A DNA stretch of 50,131 nt from Devosia sp. 66-14 (GTDB taxonomy: Bacteria; Pseudomonadota; Alphaproteobacteria; Rhizobiales; Devosiaceae). The notes beneath the pieces were generated by a model that saw only the letters and a program-made list of their open reading frames with translations, was not told the origin of the DNA and ran no database searches. The stretch is taken from NCBI GenBank assembly GCA_001899085.1, contig MKVB01000010.1, positions 28,966 to 79,096 on the forward strand, in the 5' to 3' direction. Shown one piece after another: positions 7,993-16,244 of the stretch. The first letter of the stretch is position 1, and each line of letters opens with the position of its first letter. The position numbers and the translations under genes were made by a program.

Positions 7993-8791
7993 GACGGTCC
8001 TCTTTCAGAAGTGTGAGCAATATTGTTCTCGCCCGAGGGCAAGTTGTTGACTGGCGACTGAGTACAGAACGACGAGCTAAGTGCTCGCTGGCCCCGTTAC
8101 GCTAAGTGACATCACACGTACTCTCCACCGCTGGAGTGATCGTTGCTGCCGCTTAGTATTGGCATCCTTGCCGAGGGATGGCCGTTGTTCGCCATCCGAT
8201 GCGTGAAAGCCTGTTCGCTGGCCTCCAAGCTGAGAAGCAACCCGGACTCATACGAGCCATGCGGTCGGCGCATGACGTACGATCGTCATCTTCGGGGGAG
8301 CTTTCACCACTGTGGCGAGCAAACGGCATGTGCCCTGCGGCATTGCGTCCATTGGCCGGCCATTTCATCCGTGCTCGAAGCATGGTCGCATTGCGGCGAA
8401 ACCGTGCCTCGCCCCGACGCTCACGGCGGCGTGATTACTTTTTGGGCAGTTTTTGCCCAATCTGTTCCGGATGACGGCCGGATGACAGGACGGTGATTTG
8501 CGCGCCGGCGATCGCCCGCTCGTCCTCTGCGCTGCCGAAAACCTCAAGCAAAACCGGCCTCAGCCCGCTTTTGTTCGCGGCTTTATCTAATCGTCGCGCG
8601 ATTTCGGCGAGGATTCGTTAGGTGTTTGTGCGCAGCTCGCGGCCGGAACGGGAGCGCGCACCGCTGGTCGCGCTTTTGCCGTCGTTAGGCGAAAGGATTC
8701 GCATGGGCCGAGTCGAAGAGGTGCCTCTTCGGTTCGAATGCGCGGCGTTGGAACGCCGCGCGAATGGGTGAGAAAATGCGGGTCTCCATAA
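7993..8791. promoter_or_regulatory. 800-bp non-coding region between algD and the receiver gene
   Basis: No convincing gene is seen. The longest open frame here (8143-8496) lacks coding-like codon use. The base composition is less GC-rich than the flanking genes. It must hold the algD promoter on the minus strand. An 8-bp palindrome CAATATTG (8018-8025) and an imperfect palindrome at 8028-8043 sit within 50 bp of the algD start. A short hairpin TTGGGCA/TGCCCAA lies at 8442-8460. The right end has two strong tandem palindromes, listed separately. Long upstream control regions are also typical of Pseudomonas algD. Confidence 0.6.
8714..8761. promoter_or_regulatory. Tandem perfect palindromes upstream of the receiver gene
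   Basis: CGAAGAGG-TG-CCTCTTCG (8714-8731) is followed by GCGCGGCGTT-GG-AACGCCGCGC (8740-8761). Both are perfect inverted repeats. They are enclosed by ATTCGC (8697-8702) and GCGAAT (8760-8765), so the segment can fold as a multi-stem structure ending 26 bp before the TTG start at 8792. It could be a structured 5' leader or a double operator. No T-tract follows, so it is not a classic terminator. Confidence 0.55.
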
Positions 8792-9211
8792 TTGACATCA
8801 ACCGGAAGCAGCCGGCCACTGGTCCTCGTCGTCGAGGACGAACCCATGATCATGCTTGGGGCAGTGCAATTGTTCGAAGCGGCGGGGTTCGAAGCGCTGG
8901 TCGCCTTCAGCTCCGATGAGGCGGTAGCGCATCTCGAGGGGCGTTCGGGTATCGTCGTGACCTTCATCGAGTACGACGTGCCGGGCACGATCGACGGCGC
9001 TCAGCTGGCCGAGGTGGTGCGCAGTCGCTGGCCCACCGTCGAGATCATCGTCGTATCGCGGCCGCGTCCCGGCGAGACGCCGGATCTGCCGCTCGGCGCC
9101 CGCTACTTCGAGAAGCCGTACACCCATGCCGAGATCGAGCGCGCGCTCGATCAGCTGGGCCTCGGCGATACCGTGCCGCGCGCCCGCACCAACCTGCCGC
9201 CGCGCGGCTGA
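8792..9211 (+). CDS. Stand-alone response-regulator receiver domain with Glu at the phospho-acceptor site
   Basis: 139 residues, a single CheY-like receiver with no output domain. The acidic pocket (VVEDEP, D16/E17), the switch Ser (IIVVSRP, S89) and the conserved Lys (FEKPY, K108) are all present. The position normally holding the phosphorylated Asp (pattern T-D-x-D-M-P-G) reads I-E-Y-D-V-P-G, so it is Glu60. Glu at this site often mimics the phosphorylated state. The start is a TTG directly after an in-frame TAA; no upstream alternative exists in frame. It converges on the GT39 gene with only 5 bp between stops. The partner is unknown. The divergent algD operon makes a link to polysaccharide control possible but unproven. 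Confidence 0.8.
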   Translation: MTSTGSSRPLVLVVEDEPMIMLGAVQLFEAAGFEALVAFSSDEAVAHLEGRSGIVVTFIEYDVPGTIDGAQLAEVVRSRWPTVEIIVVSRPRPGETPDLPLGARYFEKPYTHAEIERALDQLGLGDTVPRARTNLPPRG

Positions 9212-9216
9212 TCCGG

Positions 9217-10656
9217 CTAGCGTTGCGTGAGGCAGGCGCCGTCGATGAGGTGCGCCATCAGGACCTTGTCTTCGTAGACGCCTTCGCCTCGCCCCACCGG
9301 AACGGGCGGGGCGAGATCGGGACAGGAGGTCGGCTGGCTGCGGACCACCAGCAGCGGCCCGGTGATGGTCGGGGGCAGGGGATGGTTCTGCTGGTAATAG
9401 TCCATCGGGCGACCGTTGGCGCGCGGCGCATAGAAGGTGAGCCCGCTGTCGCGCCCGACATAAAACAGGTCGGCGGCAATATCCCGGCTCTCGACATAGA
9501 TCGGCGCGTCGCCGTCCTGCTTGGCCAGCGCGATGAGCTCCTGGCTGAGGGCGGCGCGTCCGACATAGCGCTCCAGCGGTGGGTCGGCCTGCCAGAGCGT
9601 GATCTGCGGCCACACCGCCAGCAGGTGCACGATGAGGGCGATCGCAACGTTGACGGTCAGGCCGGCAATCCGCAGCCGCGGGTATCGTGCAAGCACCGCC
9701 ATGGCCAGCGGCGTGCCGGCGAAATAGGCCGCCACCGCCCAGTTGGCATAGGCGGTGTCGAGTAGTGACTGCACCGAAACGGCGGCCAGCGGCACCAGCG
9801 CAAAGGCGGCCAGCGGTCCCGAGCTGCGGAACCTCGCGAGGGCGATGACGAAGGCGCCGAACAGCACCGGGCCCATCACCGCCAGCTGGCTGGCGAGGAA
9901 GATGACGAGGCCGACGAAGCCCGGGAGCCTGTCGGCATCGATCCCGTTCTCCACCCATCCGATATTGTCGGCCGTGTGCCGCAGCGTCACCAGCCCGTTC
10001 TGCAGGTTCCACAGCAGGTTGGGCGCAACCACGATGGCCAGCGCCAGCAGCATCAGGCCGGCATTGCGCCAGCCGATACGTGCCCCGGGGAACAGCAGCG
10101 CCGCCAGCCCCGCCCCGATGAGAAAATAGACCGCGGCATATTTCGCCAGCAGCGCCAGGCCGATCAGCACCCCGACCAGCAGGGCATCGCGGGCGCGGCG
10201 CGTTTCGCACAGCCGATGGTGGACCAGCAATGCTGCGGCGAACAGCGGCGCCATCACCGTATCGGTCGAAATCAGGATCGAGCCCAGCGCCACCGCCGGA
10301 AGGCTGAGCCAGGCTGCGGCCACCCAGATCGCCGAGCGGGGGCCCCAGACCCGCGCCGACAGCGCGGCGAGGAGCACTGCCGTGGCGCCGTTCAGCAGCG
10401 GCGCCGGCATCCGGACCCAGAACGGGGCATCACTGCCGGCGAGGGTCGTCACCGCGCCGATCAGCCAGGCGATCAGCGGCGGCTTGGAATAATAGCCCCA
10501 GGCGAAATCCTGGCCCCAAAGCCAGTACTGGGTCTCGTCGACGAACAGGTCGATGCCGCTGAACCCCAGCAGCACCCAGCGCACCACGACGACGCCGGCC
10601 GCAAGGGCGACGACCTGCCAGAGCCAGTCGCGCCGGGCGACCTCAGGCTGCGTCAC
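9217..10656 (-). CDS. Glycosyltransferase family 39 (ArnT/PMT-like) membrane protein
   Basis: 479 residues from a GTG start that overlaps the preceding LAB_N gene by 14 nt. Many membrane helices. The first periplasmic loop carries the family's acidic motif in GIDLFVDETQYWLWGQDF, followed by YYSKPPLIAWLIG. GT39 enzymes take sugar from a polyprenyl-phosphate carrier and place it on lipid A, core sugar or protein on the outer face of the inner membrane. The neighbours in the same operon, GT2 (carrier charging) and LAB_N (small membrane protein), form a set frequently seen together in alphaproteobacteria. The acceptor and sugar cannot be told from sequence. Confidence 0.85.
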   Translation of the reverse strand: MTQPEVARRDWLWQVVALAAGVVVVRWVLLGFSGIDLFVDETQYWLWGQDFAWGYYSKPPLIAWLIGAVTTLAGSDAPFWVRMPAPLLNGATAVLLAALSARVWGPRSAIWVAAAWLSLPAVALGSILISTDTVMAPLFAAALLVHHRLCETRRARDALLVGVLIGLALLAKYAAVYFLIGAGLAALLFPGARIGWRNAGLMLLALAIVVAPNLLWNLQNGLVTLRHTADNIGWVENGIDADRLPGFVGLVIFLASQLAVMGPVLFGAFVIALARFRSSGPLAAFALVPLAAVSVQSLLDTAYANWAVAAYFAGTPLAMAVLARYPRLRIAGLTVNVAIALIVHLLAVWPQITLWQADPPLERYVGRAALSQELIALAKQDGDAPIYVESRDIAADLFYVGRDSGLTFYAPRANGRPMDYYQQNHPLPPTITGPLLVVRSQPTSCPDLAPPVPVGRGEGVYEDKVLMAHLIDGACLTQR

Positions 10657-10954
10657 GGCGCCGTTCCTGGAAGATCAGCCACAGGTTGCGCGAGTAGATC
10701 ACCACGCCGAACAGCTGGCCGAGGATGAACACCGGGTCCTGCCGATACACCGCATACATCAGCAGCATCACGCCGCCGAGCAGCGAGAAATACCAGAACG
10801 CCCGCGGCATCACCGAGCGGCGCTCGCGCTCCGAGGCAATCCATTGCACGAGGAAGCGCGCCGTGAACATCGCCTGGGCGGCAAAGCCGAACACCACCCA
10901 CCACAGCTCGATCTGGTTCTCGACGTGAAAGACCTGCATCAACCACTCGGCCAT
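10643..10954 (-). CDS. Lipid-A-disaccharide synthase N-terminal-domain (LAB_N) small membrane protein
   Basis: About 103 residues from the ATG at 10954 (MAEWLMQVFHVENQIE), 4 bp after the GT2 stop; an upstream in-frame ATG at 10984 would overlap GT2. It contains the LAB_N pattern ELWWVVFGFAAQAMFTARFLVQWIASE with three hydrophobic helices. Such proteins accompany polyprenyl-phosphate glycosyltransferases and are thought to help move or present the lipid-linked sugar; a direct role is not established. Middle gene of a three-gene leftward operon. Confidence 0.82.
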   Translation of the reverse strand: MAEWLMQVFHVENQIELWWVVFGFAAQAMFTARFLVQWIASERERRSVMPRAFWYFSLLGGVMLLMYAVYRQDPVFILGQLFGVVIYSRNLWLIFQERRRDAA

Positions 10955-10958
10955 CGTC

Positions 10959-11705
10959 TCAGGTATCCTCTTGATCGCCAGCAACCGGCTGCGCCTTTTT
11001 GCTGCGGCGGATCAGCCACATGACACCGAAAAGGTCAATCGCGCCGACCAGCGCGCGCTGCAGGTTGGAATAATTGGAACGTCCCGCCTGGCGCGGCCGG
11101 TGGCTCACGTCGACGAGTTCGATCCGCCAGCCGTCGCGCTTGAACAGCGCCGGCAGGAAACGGTGCATGTGATTGAAATAGGGCAGGTCGAGAAAGGCGT
11201 CGCGGCGGAAGGCCTTGAGCCCGCACCCGGTATCGCGGGTGCCATCCTGCAGCAGCGCGCTGCGCAGGCCGTTGGCGAAGCGCGACGCCAGCTTCTTGGA
11301 CCAGGTGTCCTGCCGTCCGACTCGTTGGCCGGCGACCAGTCCGAGCCGCCCGGTCGTATCCCTCAGCAGCGGCGCGGCCAGCTTTGGCAGTTCGGCCGGC
11401 GGATTCTGTCCATCGCCATCCAGCATGCAGACGATGGAAGCCCGGGCCCGGCGGACGCCCGAATGGATGGCGGCGGACTGGCCGCCGGAGCGGTCGTGAC
11501 GGACGAGCTGCAGGTAAGGCCGGTCGCGACGCAGGCCATCCAGCACAGAAACCGAGTCGTCGCTCGATCCGTCGTCTACCACGATGATCTCGAAGGGCGT
11601 CACCGCCGCCAGCGCAGTCTCGATCTCGGCGATCAGCTGGGGGAGGTTCAGAGCCTCGTTCCGAGCTGGAATGATGACGGAGAGCTGGGGGATCGGTGCG
11701 GCCAC
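10959..11705 (-). CDS. Family 2 glycosyltransferase, dolichol/undecaprenyl-phosphate sugar synthase type
   Basis: About 248 residues from a GTG at 11705 (VAAPIPQLSVIIPARNEALN). The open frame extends to 11807, but the extra part is Arg/Pro-rich and looks non-coding. Signatures: SVIIPARNEA at the N-terminus, EIIVVDDGSSDDS (nucleotide binding), CMLDGDGQNPP (DxD metal site), RDTGCGLKAFRRD. These match DPM1/ArnC-like enzymes that load a sugar onto a polyprenyl phosphate. There is no large C-terminal membrane domain, only a short hydrophobic end. It is the first gene of the GT2-LAB_N-GT39 operon and probably supplies the donor for the GT39 enzyme. Confidence 0.87.
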   Translation of the reverse strand: MAAPIPQLSVIIPARNEALNLPQLIAEIETALAAVTPFEIIVVDDGSSDDSVSVLDGLRRDRPYLQLVRHDRSGGQSAAIHSGVRRARASIVCMLDGDGQNPPAELPKLAAPLLRDTTGRLGLVAGQRVGRQDTWSKKLASRFANGLRSALLQDGTRDTGCGLKAFRRDAFLDLPYFNHMHRFLPALFKRDGWRIELVDVSHRPRQAGRSNYSNLQRALVGAIDLFGVMWLIRRSKKAQPVAGDQEDT

Positions 11706-11980
11706 GCGGCTCTCTATAGCCGTGGGTCCGGGGGCTGGCAATCGGAGCGGCCGGGCCGCGCGGCGAGGATGCTGCAATGTGCGATCGGTGTAGCAGCGCA
11801 GCAGCACCCATGGTCGTGGCGACCGCCTGCCGCGGCTCGGTATCGTGAACTGCCCTCCCGCGATCCGTTGCGCCGGCCGCCGACAACGCCTGCGTAACGC
11901 CGGTGCCGGAACGGGACTTGTGCTGTCCTGCCGATGCAGCCAAGACTTGGCAAATCAGCATCTCGCCAGGGGGATGGCCA

Positions 11981-12976
11981 ATGCACCGACGACAGCTGGC
12001 GGCAGCAGCGCTCGTGTTCCTCGCCTCGACCTCGATCGGTCATGCCGGCACGCTCGATGATGTCCGCGCCCGCGGCGAGCTGATCTGCGGCGTCAGTGAA
12101 GGGTTGGGCGGTTTCTCCGAGCAGGACGGGGCAGGGACCTGGCAGGGCTTCGATGTCGACTTCTGCCGCGCCGTGGCTGCCGCCGTGCTCGGCGACGCAA
12201 GCAAGGTCCAATACGTGCCGCTTTCGGCCGAAGCGCGCTTCGCGGCCCTCACCGACGGCAAGATCGACCTGCTGTCGCGCAACAGCACCTGGACCATGAC
12301 GCGGGACCTCACGCTCGGCCTCGATTTTCCGGGCACCAGCTATTTCGACGGGCAGGGCTTCATGGTCCCCGCGCTGTTCGGCGCGATCAGCCCGCTTGAA
12401 CTGGATGGGGCGAGCATCTGTGTGGTCAGCGGCACCACCACCGAGGCCAACGCCGCGGCATACTTCAAGAAGGCCGGTCTCACCGTCTCCTTCCTGAGCT
12501 TCGAGGAGCGCGCCGAAGCGCGCGCCGCCTATGCCGATGCCAGATGCGACGCCTATACCGCCGACCGCTCGGCGCTGGCCGCCGAGCGGGCCGAACTGCC
12601 CACGCCCGACGAGCACGTCATCCTCAAGGACGTGATTTCCAAGGAGCCGCTCGGCCCGGTGGTCCGCGACGACGATCCGCAATGGACGGCGCTGGTGCGC
12701 TGGACCCTGTTCGGGCTGATCGATGCCGAGGAGCAGAAGCTCGATGCCGCCTCGATGGCCGGTGCCGGCGCCGACGAAGCGAGGGCGATGGGCGCCCCGG
12801 CCGTGGCGGCTTTGGGGCTCTCCGACGATTGGCTGGTGCAGGTGCTGGCTGGGGTCGGCAATTACGGCGAGATCTTCGAACGCAACCTCGGCGAGCAGAC
12901 CCCCATGCAGCTGAGCCGCGGCGTCAATGCCTTATGGACCCAGGGTGGGATCCTCTATGCACCACCGATGCCCTGA
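11981..12976 (+). CDS. Amino-acid ABC transporter substrate-binding protein (AapJ-like), orphan
   Basis: 331 residues. The ATG at 11981 follows a strong Shine-Dalgarno (CAGGGGGA) and opens a signal peptide MHRRQLAAAALVFLASTSIG. The mature part has the family 3 binding-protein pattern: TLDDVRARGELICGVSEGLGGFS, GFDVDFCRAVAAAVLG, LTDGKIDLLSRNSTWTMTRD. Length and motifs match general L-amino-acid binding proteins of the Aap/Bzt type. No permease or ATPase gene is nearby, so it may serve a transporter encoded elsewhere or act as a sensor. Its last 20 nt overlap the start of the L,D-transpeptidase gene, so the two are probably co-translated. Confidence 0.87.
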   Translation: MHRRQLAAAALVFLASTSIGHAGTLDDVRARGELICGVSEGLGGFSEQDGAGTWQGFDVDFCRAVAAAVLGDASKVQYVPLSAEARFAALTDGKIDLLSRNSTWTMTRDLTLGLDFPGTSYFDGQGFMVPALFGAISPLELDGASICVVSGTTTEANAAAYFKKAGLTVSFLSFEERAEARAAYADARCDAYTADRSALAAERAELPTPDEHVILKDVISKEPLGPVVRDDDPQWTALVRWTLFGLIDAEEQKLDAASMAGAGADEARAMGAPAVAALGLSDDWLVQVLAGVGNYGEIFERNLGEQTPMQLSRGVNALWTQGGILYAPPMP

Positions 12977-14606
12977 CCCGATCCGCAGCCTGCTTCTGGC
13001 GCTGCTGGTGGCGCTGGCCTTCGTTGCGCCTTCGGTTGCGCAGGAGCGGGTCGACCTGTCGCCGCGCGACTTGGCGGTGGTCCGCATCAACATTATCGAC
13101 CTGCTGGCCAACGAGCCGCGTCTCCCCTTGCCGATCAAGCAGCGCCGCGACGTGCTGCGCACCTATTACGAAGCGCAGAACGGCGACCTGCTCTGGCTCA
13201 ACAGCGCCCGCGCCGCGGTCATGGTCTCCCGCCTCGTCAACGCCACCGATGATGGTCTGAACCCGGACGACTACCCGGGCCAGCAACTCGCCAGCCTGAT
13301 GGCCGCCGCCGGCGAGACCGACAAGCGCAGCCTCGCCATCATCGAGCTCTATTTCTCCGCGGCGTTCCTCGAATACGCCTCCGACCTGAAGGTCGGCCGG
13401 TTCCTGCCCAACAAGATCGATCCGAACTTCTTCCTCGCGCCGCGCAGCATCGACGAAGCCGCGGCCCTGGCGGGGGTCTCCAAGGTGGCCGATGTCGAGA
13501 CGGTGTTGCACGCCTGGGAGCCGCAGAACGCCGAATACCAGGCGTTGCGCAAGGCGCTCGATGATTACCATGCCCTGGCGGTGCTCGGTGGCTGGGGCAA
13601 GGTGCCGCTCGGCGATACGCTGAAACCGGGGATGACCGACCCGCGTATTCCCGCCCTTCGCGCCCGCCTCGCCGTCACGGACGGCGCCGCGGTCGCCGCG
13701 CCGGGCGAGCCGGGGTTCTACGACGAGGCGCTGATCGAGGCGGTGAAGCGGTTTCAGGCGCGGCACGGCCTCGACGTCGATGGCGTCGTCGGGCCGGCTT
13801 CCCTGGTCGCCATGAACGTGTCGATCGAGGACCGCATCGAATCGATCGACTTTGCCATGGAGCGCTGGCGCTGGATGCCGGATGACCTGGGGCGCCAGTA
13901 CATCATCGTCAACATCGCCGGCTTCGAGCTCCGCCGCATCGCCGATGGCGAGATCAAGGAGAAGATGGCGGTGGTGGTGGGCAAGCCCTATAGCCGCACC
14001 CCGGTGTTCAGCGACGCCATCCGCTACCTCGAGTTCAACCCCTATTGGAACGTGCCGGCGGGGCTCGCCGCCAAGGAGGAGCTCCCCAAATTGCAGAGCA
14101 ATCCGGCGGCAGTGGCGGCGGCCGGCTTCGAGGCAGTGCGCGGCAAGGAGGTCTATGATGTCCGGCAGGTCGACTGGGCCCAGGTGACCCCAAGCCGTTT
14201 CCCGTTCCAGCTGCGGCAGAAGCCCGGGGAAAACAACGCCCTTGGCCGGGTCAAGTTCATGTTCCCGAACAGCCACGATGTCTACCTGCACGATACCCCG
14301 TCACGCAGCCTCTTCGGTCGTGCCGAGCGCGCCTTCAGCCATGGCTGCATCCGCCTGTCGCGTCCGCTGGAGCTGGCGGACCAGGTGCTCATTGCCGGTG
14401 GGGTGGCCGACTGGTCGGACGCTCGGATCGATTCGGTGGTCGCTTCGCAGAAGAACACCGTGGTGAACCTCAAGACGCCGCTGCCGATTCACATCACCTA
14501 CCTGACCGCCTGGGTCGAGGCCGACGGCGTGCATTTCAGCTCGGACATTTACGGTCACGACGAAAAGCTGCTCGCAGCGCTGGACGGCAAGTCGCTGGCC
14601 TGGTGA
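12957..14606 (+). CDS. L,D-transpeptidase, YcbB/LdtD-like murein cross-linking enzyme
   Basis: 549 residues from the ATG at 12957, preceded by GGGTGGGA; an alternative ATG at 12927 lacks such a site. The N-terminal signal segment (RSLLLALLVALAFVAPSVAQ) sends it to the periplasm. Domains in order: a helical scaffold region (~40-200), a PG_binding_1 motif (FYDEALIEAVKRFQARHGLDVDGVVG, ~255-285) and a YkuD catalytic domain with FSHGCIRLS near residue 460, holding the His and nucleophilic Cys. It forms 3-3 cross-links in peptidoglycan. Overlapping the binding-protein gene is unusual. A 7-bp hairpin (CTGCTTC/GAAGCAG, 14623-14639) follows the stop. Confidence 0.92.
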   Translation: MHHRCPDPIRSLLLALLVALAFVAPSVAQERVDLSPRDLAVVRINIIDLLANEPRLPLPIKQRRDVLRTYYEAQNGDLLWLNSARAAVMVSRLVNATDDGLNPDDYPGQQLASLMAAAGETDKRSLAIIELYFSAAFLEYASDLKVGRFLPNKIDPNFFLAPRSIDEAAALAGVSKVADVETVLHAWEPQNAEYQALRKALDDYHALAVLGGWGKVPLGDTLKPGMTDPRIPALRARLAVTDGAAVAAPGEPGFYDEALIEAVKRFQARHGLDVDGVVGPASLVAMNVSIEDRIESIDFAMERWRWMPDDLGRQYIIVNIAGFELRRIADGEIKEKMAVVVGKPYSRTPVFSDAIRYLEFNPYWNVPAGLAAKEELPKLQSNPAAVAAAGFEAVRGKEVYDVRQVDWAQVTPSRFPFQLRQKPGENNALGRVKFMFPNSHDVYLHDTPSRSLFGRAERAFSHGCIRLSRPLELADQVLIAGGVADWSDARIDSVVASQKNTVVNLKTPLPIHITYLTAWVEADGVHFSSDIYGHDEKLLAALDGKSLAW

Positions 14607-14671
14607 GGCCCAGCGCTGTCCGCTGCTTCATCGAAGCAGTGATGCCATGGCCAAATCTGAGAGGAGAGAAT

Positions 14672-14747
14672 TGGCTCCGCGGCTTGGACTCGAACCAAGG
14701 ACCATTCGATTAACAGTCGAATGCTCTACCAACTGAGCTACCGCGGA
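14672..14747 (-). tRNA. tRNA-Asn (anticodon GTT)
   Basis: Minus-strand cloverleaf with acceptor stem TCCGCGG/CCGCGGA, D-arm GTAGCTCAGTTGGTAGAGC, anticodon loop CTGTTAA with anticodon GTT at 14712-14714, T-arm GGTTCGAGTCC, discriminator G and an encoded CCA at 14672-14674. It lies alone between the L,D-transpeptidase and mobA genes. Confidence 0.97.
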
Positions 14748-14826
14748 ACACGTGCCTCGTGTGAAGCAGCGCCCGTGTAGCGGTTTTGATTTCCTTTGCC
14801 AAGCCCGAATTTCCGATCTCGGAAAC

Positions 14827-15468
14827 TCAGTTGCGAATAGCCGCCGCGGCAGCTGCCCGCTGCTCCAGAACCACCAGATCCTCCGGCGTATTGACGTTGG
14901 CGAAGGGATCGCCGGCATCCCCGACCGGCCACTCGATCAGGTGTCCTCCGGCCTGGGCGCACAGCGATTTGAGGCTCCGTGGCGCCGTCCCGGCCAGCAC
15001 GTGCTCCGGCAGGTCACGGAATCGCCCGATGCGCCAGATCGAGTTGGTGGGGTAGGGCTGCCCACCATAGGCGGCGACTGCCGCCGGCTCTTCGCCGAGC
15101 TCGTCGACCAGCCGGGCGACGTAGCCGGCGGGCAGGAATGGGGTGTCCACCGCAACGCTGACCAGAAACTCCGGCGGCCTCGCCAGAGTCTTGAGGTAAG
15201 CGATCGCACCGGCAAACCCGGCGAGCGGACCGGCATAGTCACTGTCGAGATCCGCTACGCCGATCATTCCGCTCTCGAGCCGCAGCAACCCGGGGGCGAT
15301 GCGGCCATGTGCCACCAGTAGCGGCGAGCAGCCGTCGAGCCGCGCGGCGACGCGCTCCAGCAGCCGTACGCCGCCGACCGGCAGTTCGGACTTGATGGTG
15401 CCGCCCAACCGTTCGCCCCGTCCGCCGGCCAGGATCAGGCCTGCCACCCTGTGTTGATTTTCCGCCAT
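14827..15468 (-). CDS. mobA: Molybdenum cofactor guanylyltransferase MobA
   Basis: 213 residues, normal for MobA. It transfers GMP from GTP to molybdopterin to give the MGD cofactor in the cytoplasm. The N-terminus has GLILAGGRGERLGG followed by the Lys of the nucleotide loop (TIKSELPVGG). VAVDTPFLP carries the metal-binding Asp, and DPFANVNTPEDL is the typical C-terminal motif. No other molybdenum gene is present in the window; it appears to be a single-gene unit on the minus strand, 79 bp upstream of tRNA-Asn in transcription order. Confidence 0.93.
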   Translation of the reverse strand: MAENQHRVAGLILAGGRGERLGGTIKSELPVGGVRLLERVAARLDGCSPLLVAHGRIAPGLLRLESGMIGVADLDSDYAGPLAGFAGAIAYLKTLARPPEFLVSVAVDTPFLPAGYVARLVDELGEEPAAVAAYGGQPYPTNSIWRIGRFRDLPEHVLAGTAPRSLKSLCAQAGGHLIEWPVGDAGDPFANVNTPEDLVVLEQRAAAAAAIRN

Positions 15469-15559
15469 AGTGGTTCCGCTAACCGCTTGCCTGCCTTGAC
15501 AAAGTTCCGGCCGCCATAGAGGAGCGGCAGTTGGGGGGCTTCAGACGACTGGAGTCTAT

Positions 15560-16189
15560 ATGACGACGCGTATTCTTGCAGCGCTGGCCTTTGCCGGCCT
15601 GCTCACCGGCACCGCCGCGGCTGCCGATCTCTATGTTCCCACGCCCGATCAGGCCATTGTCAGCGCCAGCCGCGACTGGACCGGCTTCTATATCGGCGCC
15701 AATGTCGGCTATGCCGATTTCGACGCCGCCCATTACGGCGACGATAGCGACCTCGCCACGCTCAACGGTTGGCAGGGTGGCGTGCAGGCCGGTTACAACG
15801 TGCAGTTCGATTCGATCGTCCTCGGCATTGAGGCCGATCTGTCGGCGGCGGGCATCATCGAGGGCAGCGACACCGATCACTGGAACGAGGACGCCGGCAT
15901 CAACGGCCTCGCGACCCTGCGCGGCCGGCTCGGCTTCGCCGTCGGCGATCTGCTGCTCTATGGCACCGCCGGTCTCGCCGCGGCCAATCTCGAGGTCTAC
16001 GATGAAGCGCAGACAATTGGCGGCTGGGTCGCCGGTGTGGGCGCCGAGTACATGGTCACCGACACCGTCTCGCTGAAGGCGGAGTATCTCTACACCAATT
16101 TCGGCACCGTCGAAGTCGACGGCTATGGCGGCGACGAGTTCGACATCGACGGCTCGGCCGTCCGCGTCGGCGTCAACTTCCACTTCTGA
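15560..16189 (+). CDS. Small outer-membrane beta-barrel protein (Omp25/Omp31-like)
   Basis: 209 residues. Signal peptide MTTRILAALAFAGLLTGTAA with an AAA-DLY cut, then the family opening SRDWTGFYIGANVGYADFD, alternating amphipathic beta strands, and a C-terminal strand ending GVNFHF with terminal Phe, the usual assembly signal. GGAG at 15551-15554 serves the ATG. A paralogue with the same architecture lies at 43159-43785; the two share an identical 21-bp block (15779-15799 and 43379-43399). Such proteins are abundant surface barrels in Hyphomicrobiales. Confidence 0.9.
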   Translation: MTTRILAALAFAGLLTGTAAAADLYVPTPDQAIVSASRDWTGFYIGANVGYADFDAAHYGDDSDLATLNGWQGGVQAGYNVQFDSIVLGIEADLSAAGIIEGSDTDHWNEDAGINGLATLRGRLGFAVGDLLLYGTAGLAAANLEVYDEAQTIGGWVAGVGAEYMVTDTVSLKAEYLYTNFGTVEVDGYGGDEFDIDGSAVRVGVNFHF

Positions 16190-16204
16190 TCGCTCTGGCG
16201 ATCC

Positions 16205-16230
16205 GCCGGGCTCCGCACGCGGAGCCCGGC
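16205..16230. terminator. GC-rich hairpin between convergent genes
   Basis: GCCGGGCTCC-GCACGC-GGAGCCCGGC is a perfect 10-bp stem between the stops of the outer-membrane protein gene (16189, plus) and the first DUF917 gene (16245, minus). It has no T-tract on either strand, so it may act as a bidirectional transcription barrier rather than a canonical terminator. Confidence 0.55.
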
Positions 16231-16244
16231 ACCTGAGCGGGCAC

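Noticed and set aside
8143-8496. 117-codon plus-strand open frame in the algD upstream region
   Set aside because: Cys/His-rich scattered composition, no ribosome site, no recognisable domain, and opposing frames of similar length exist.
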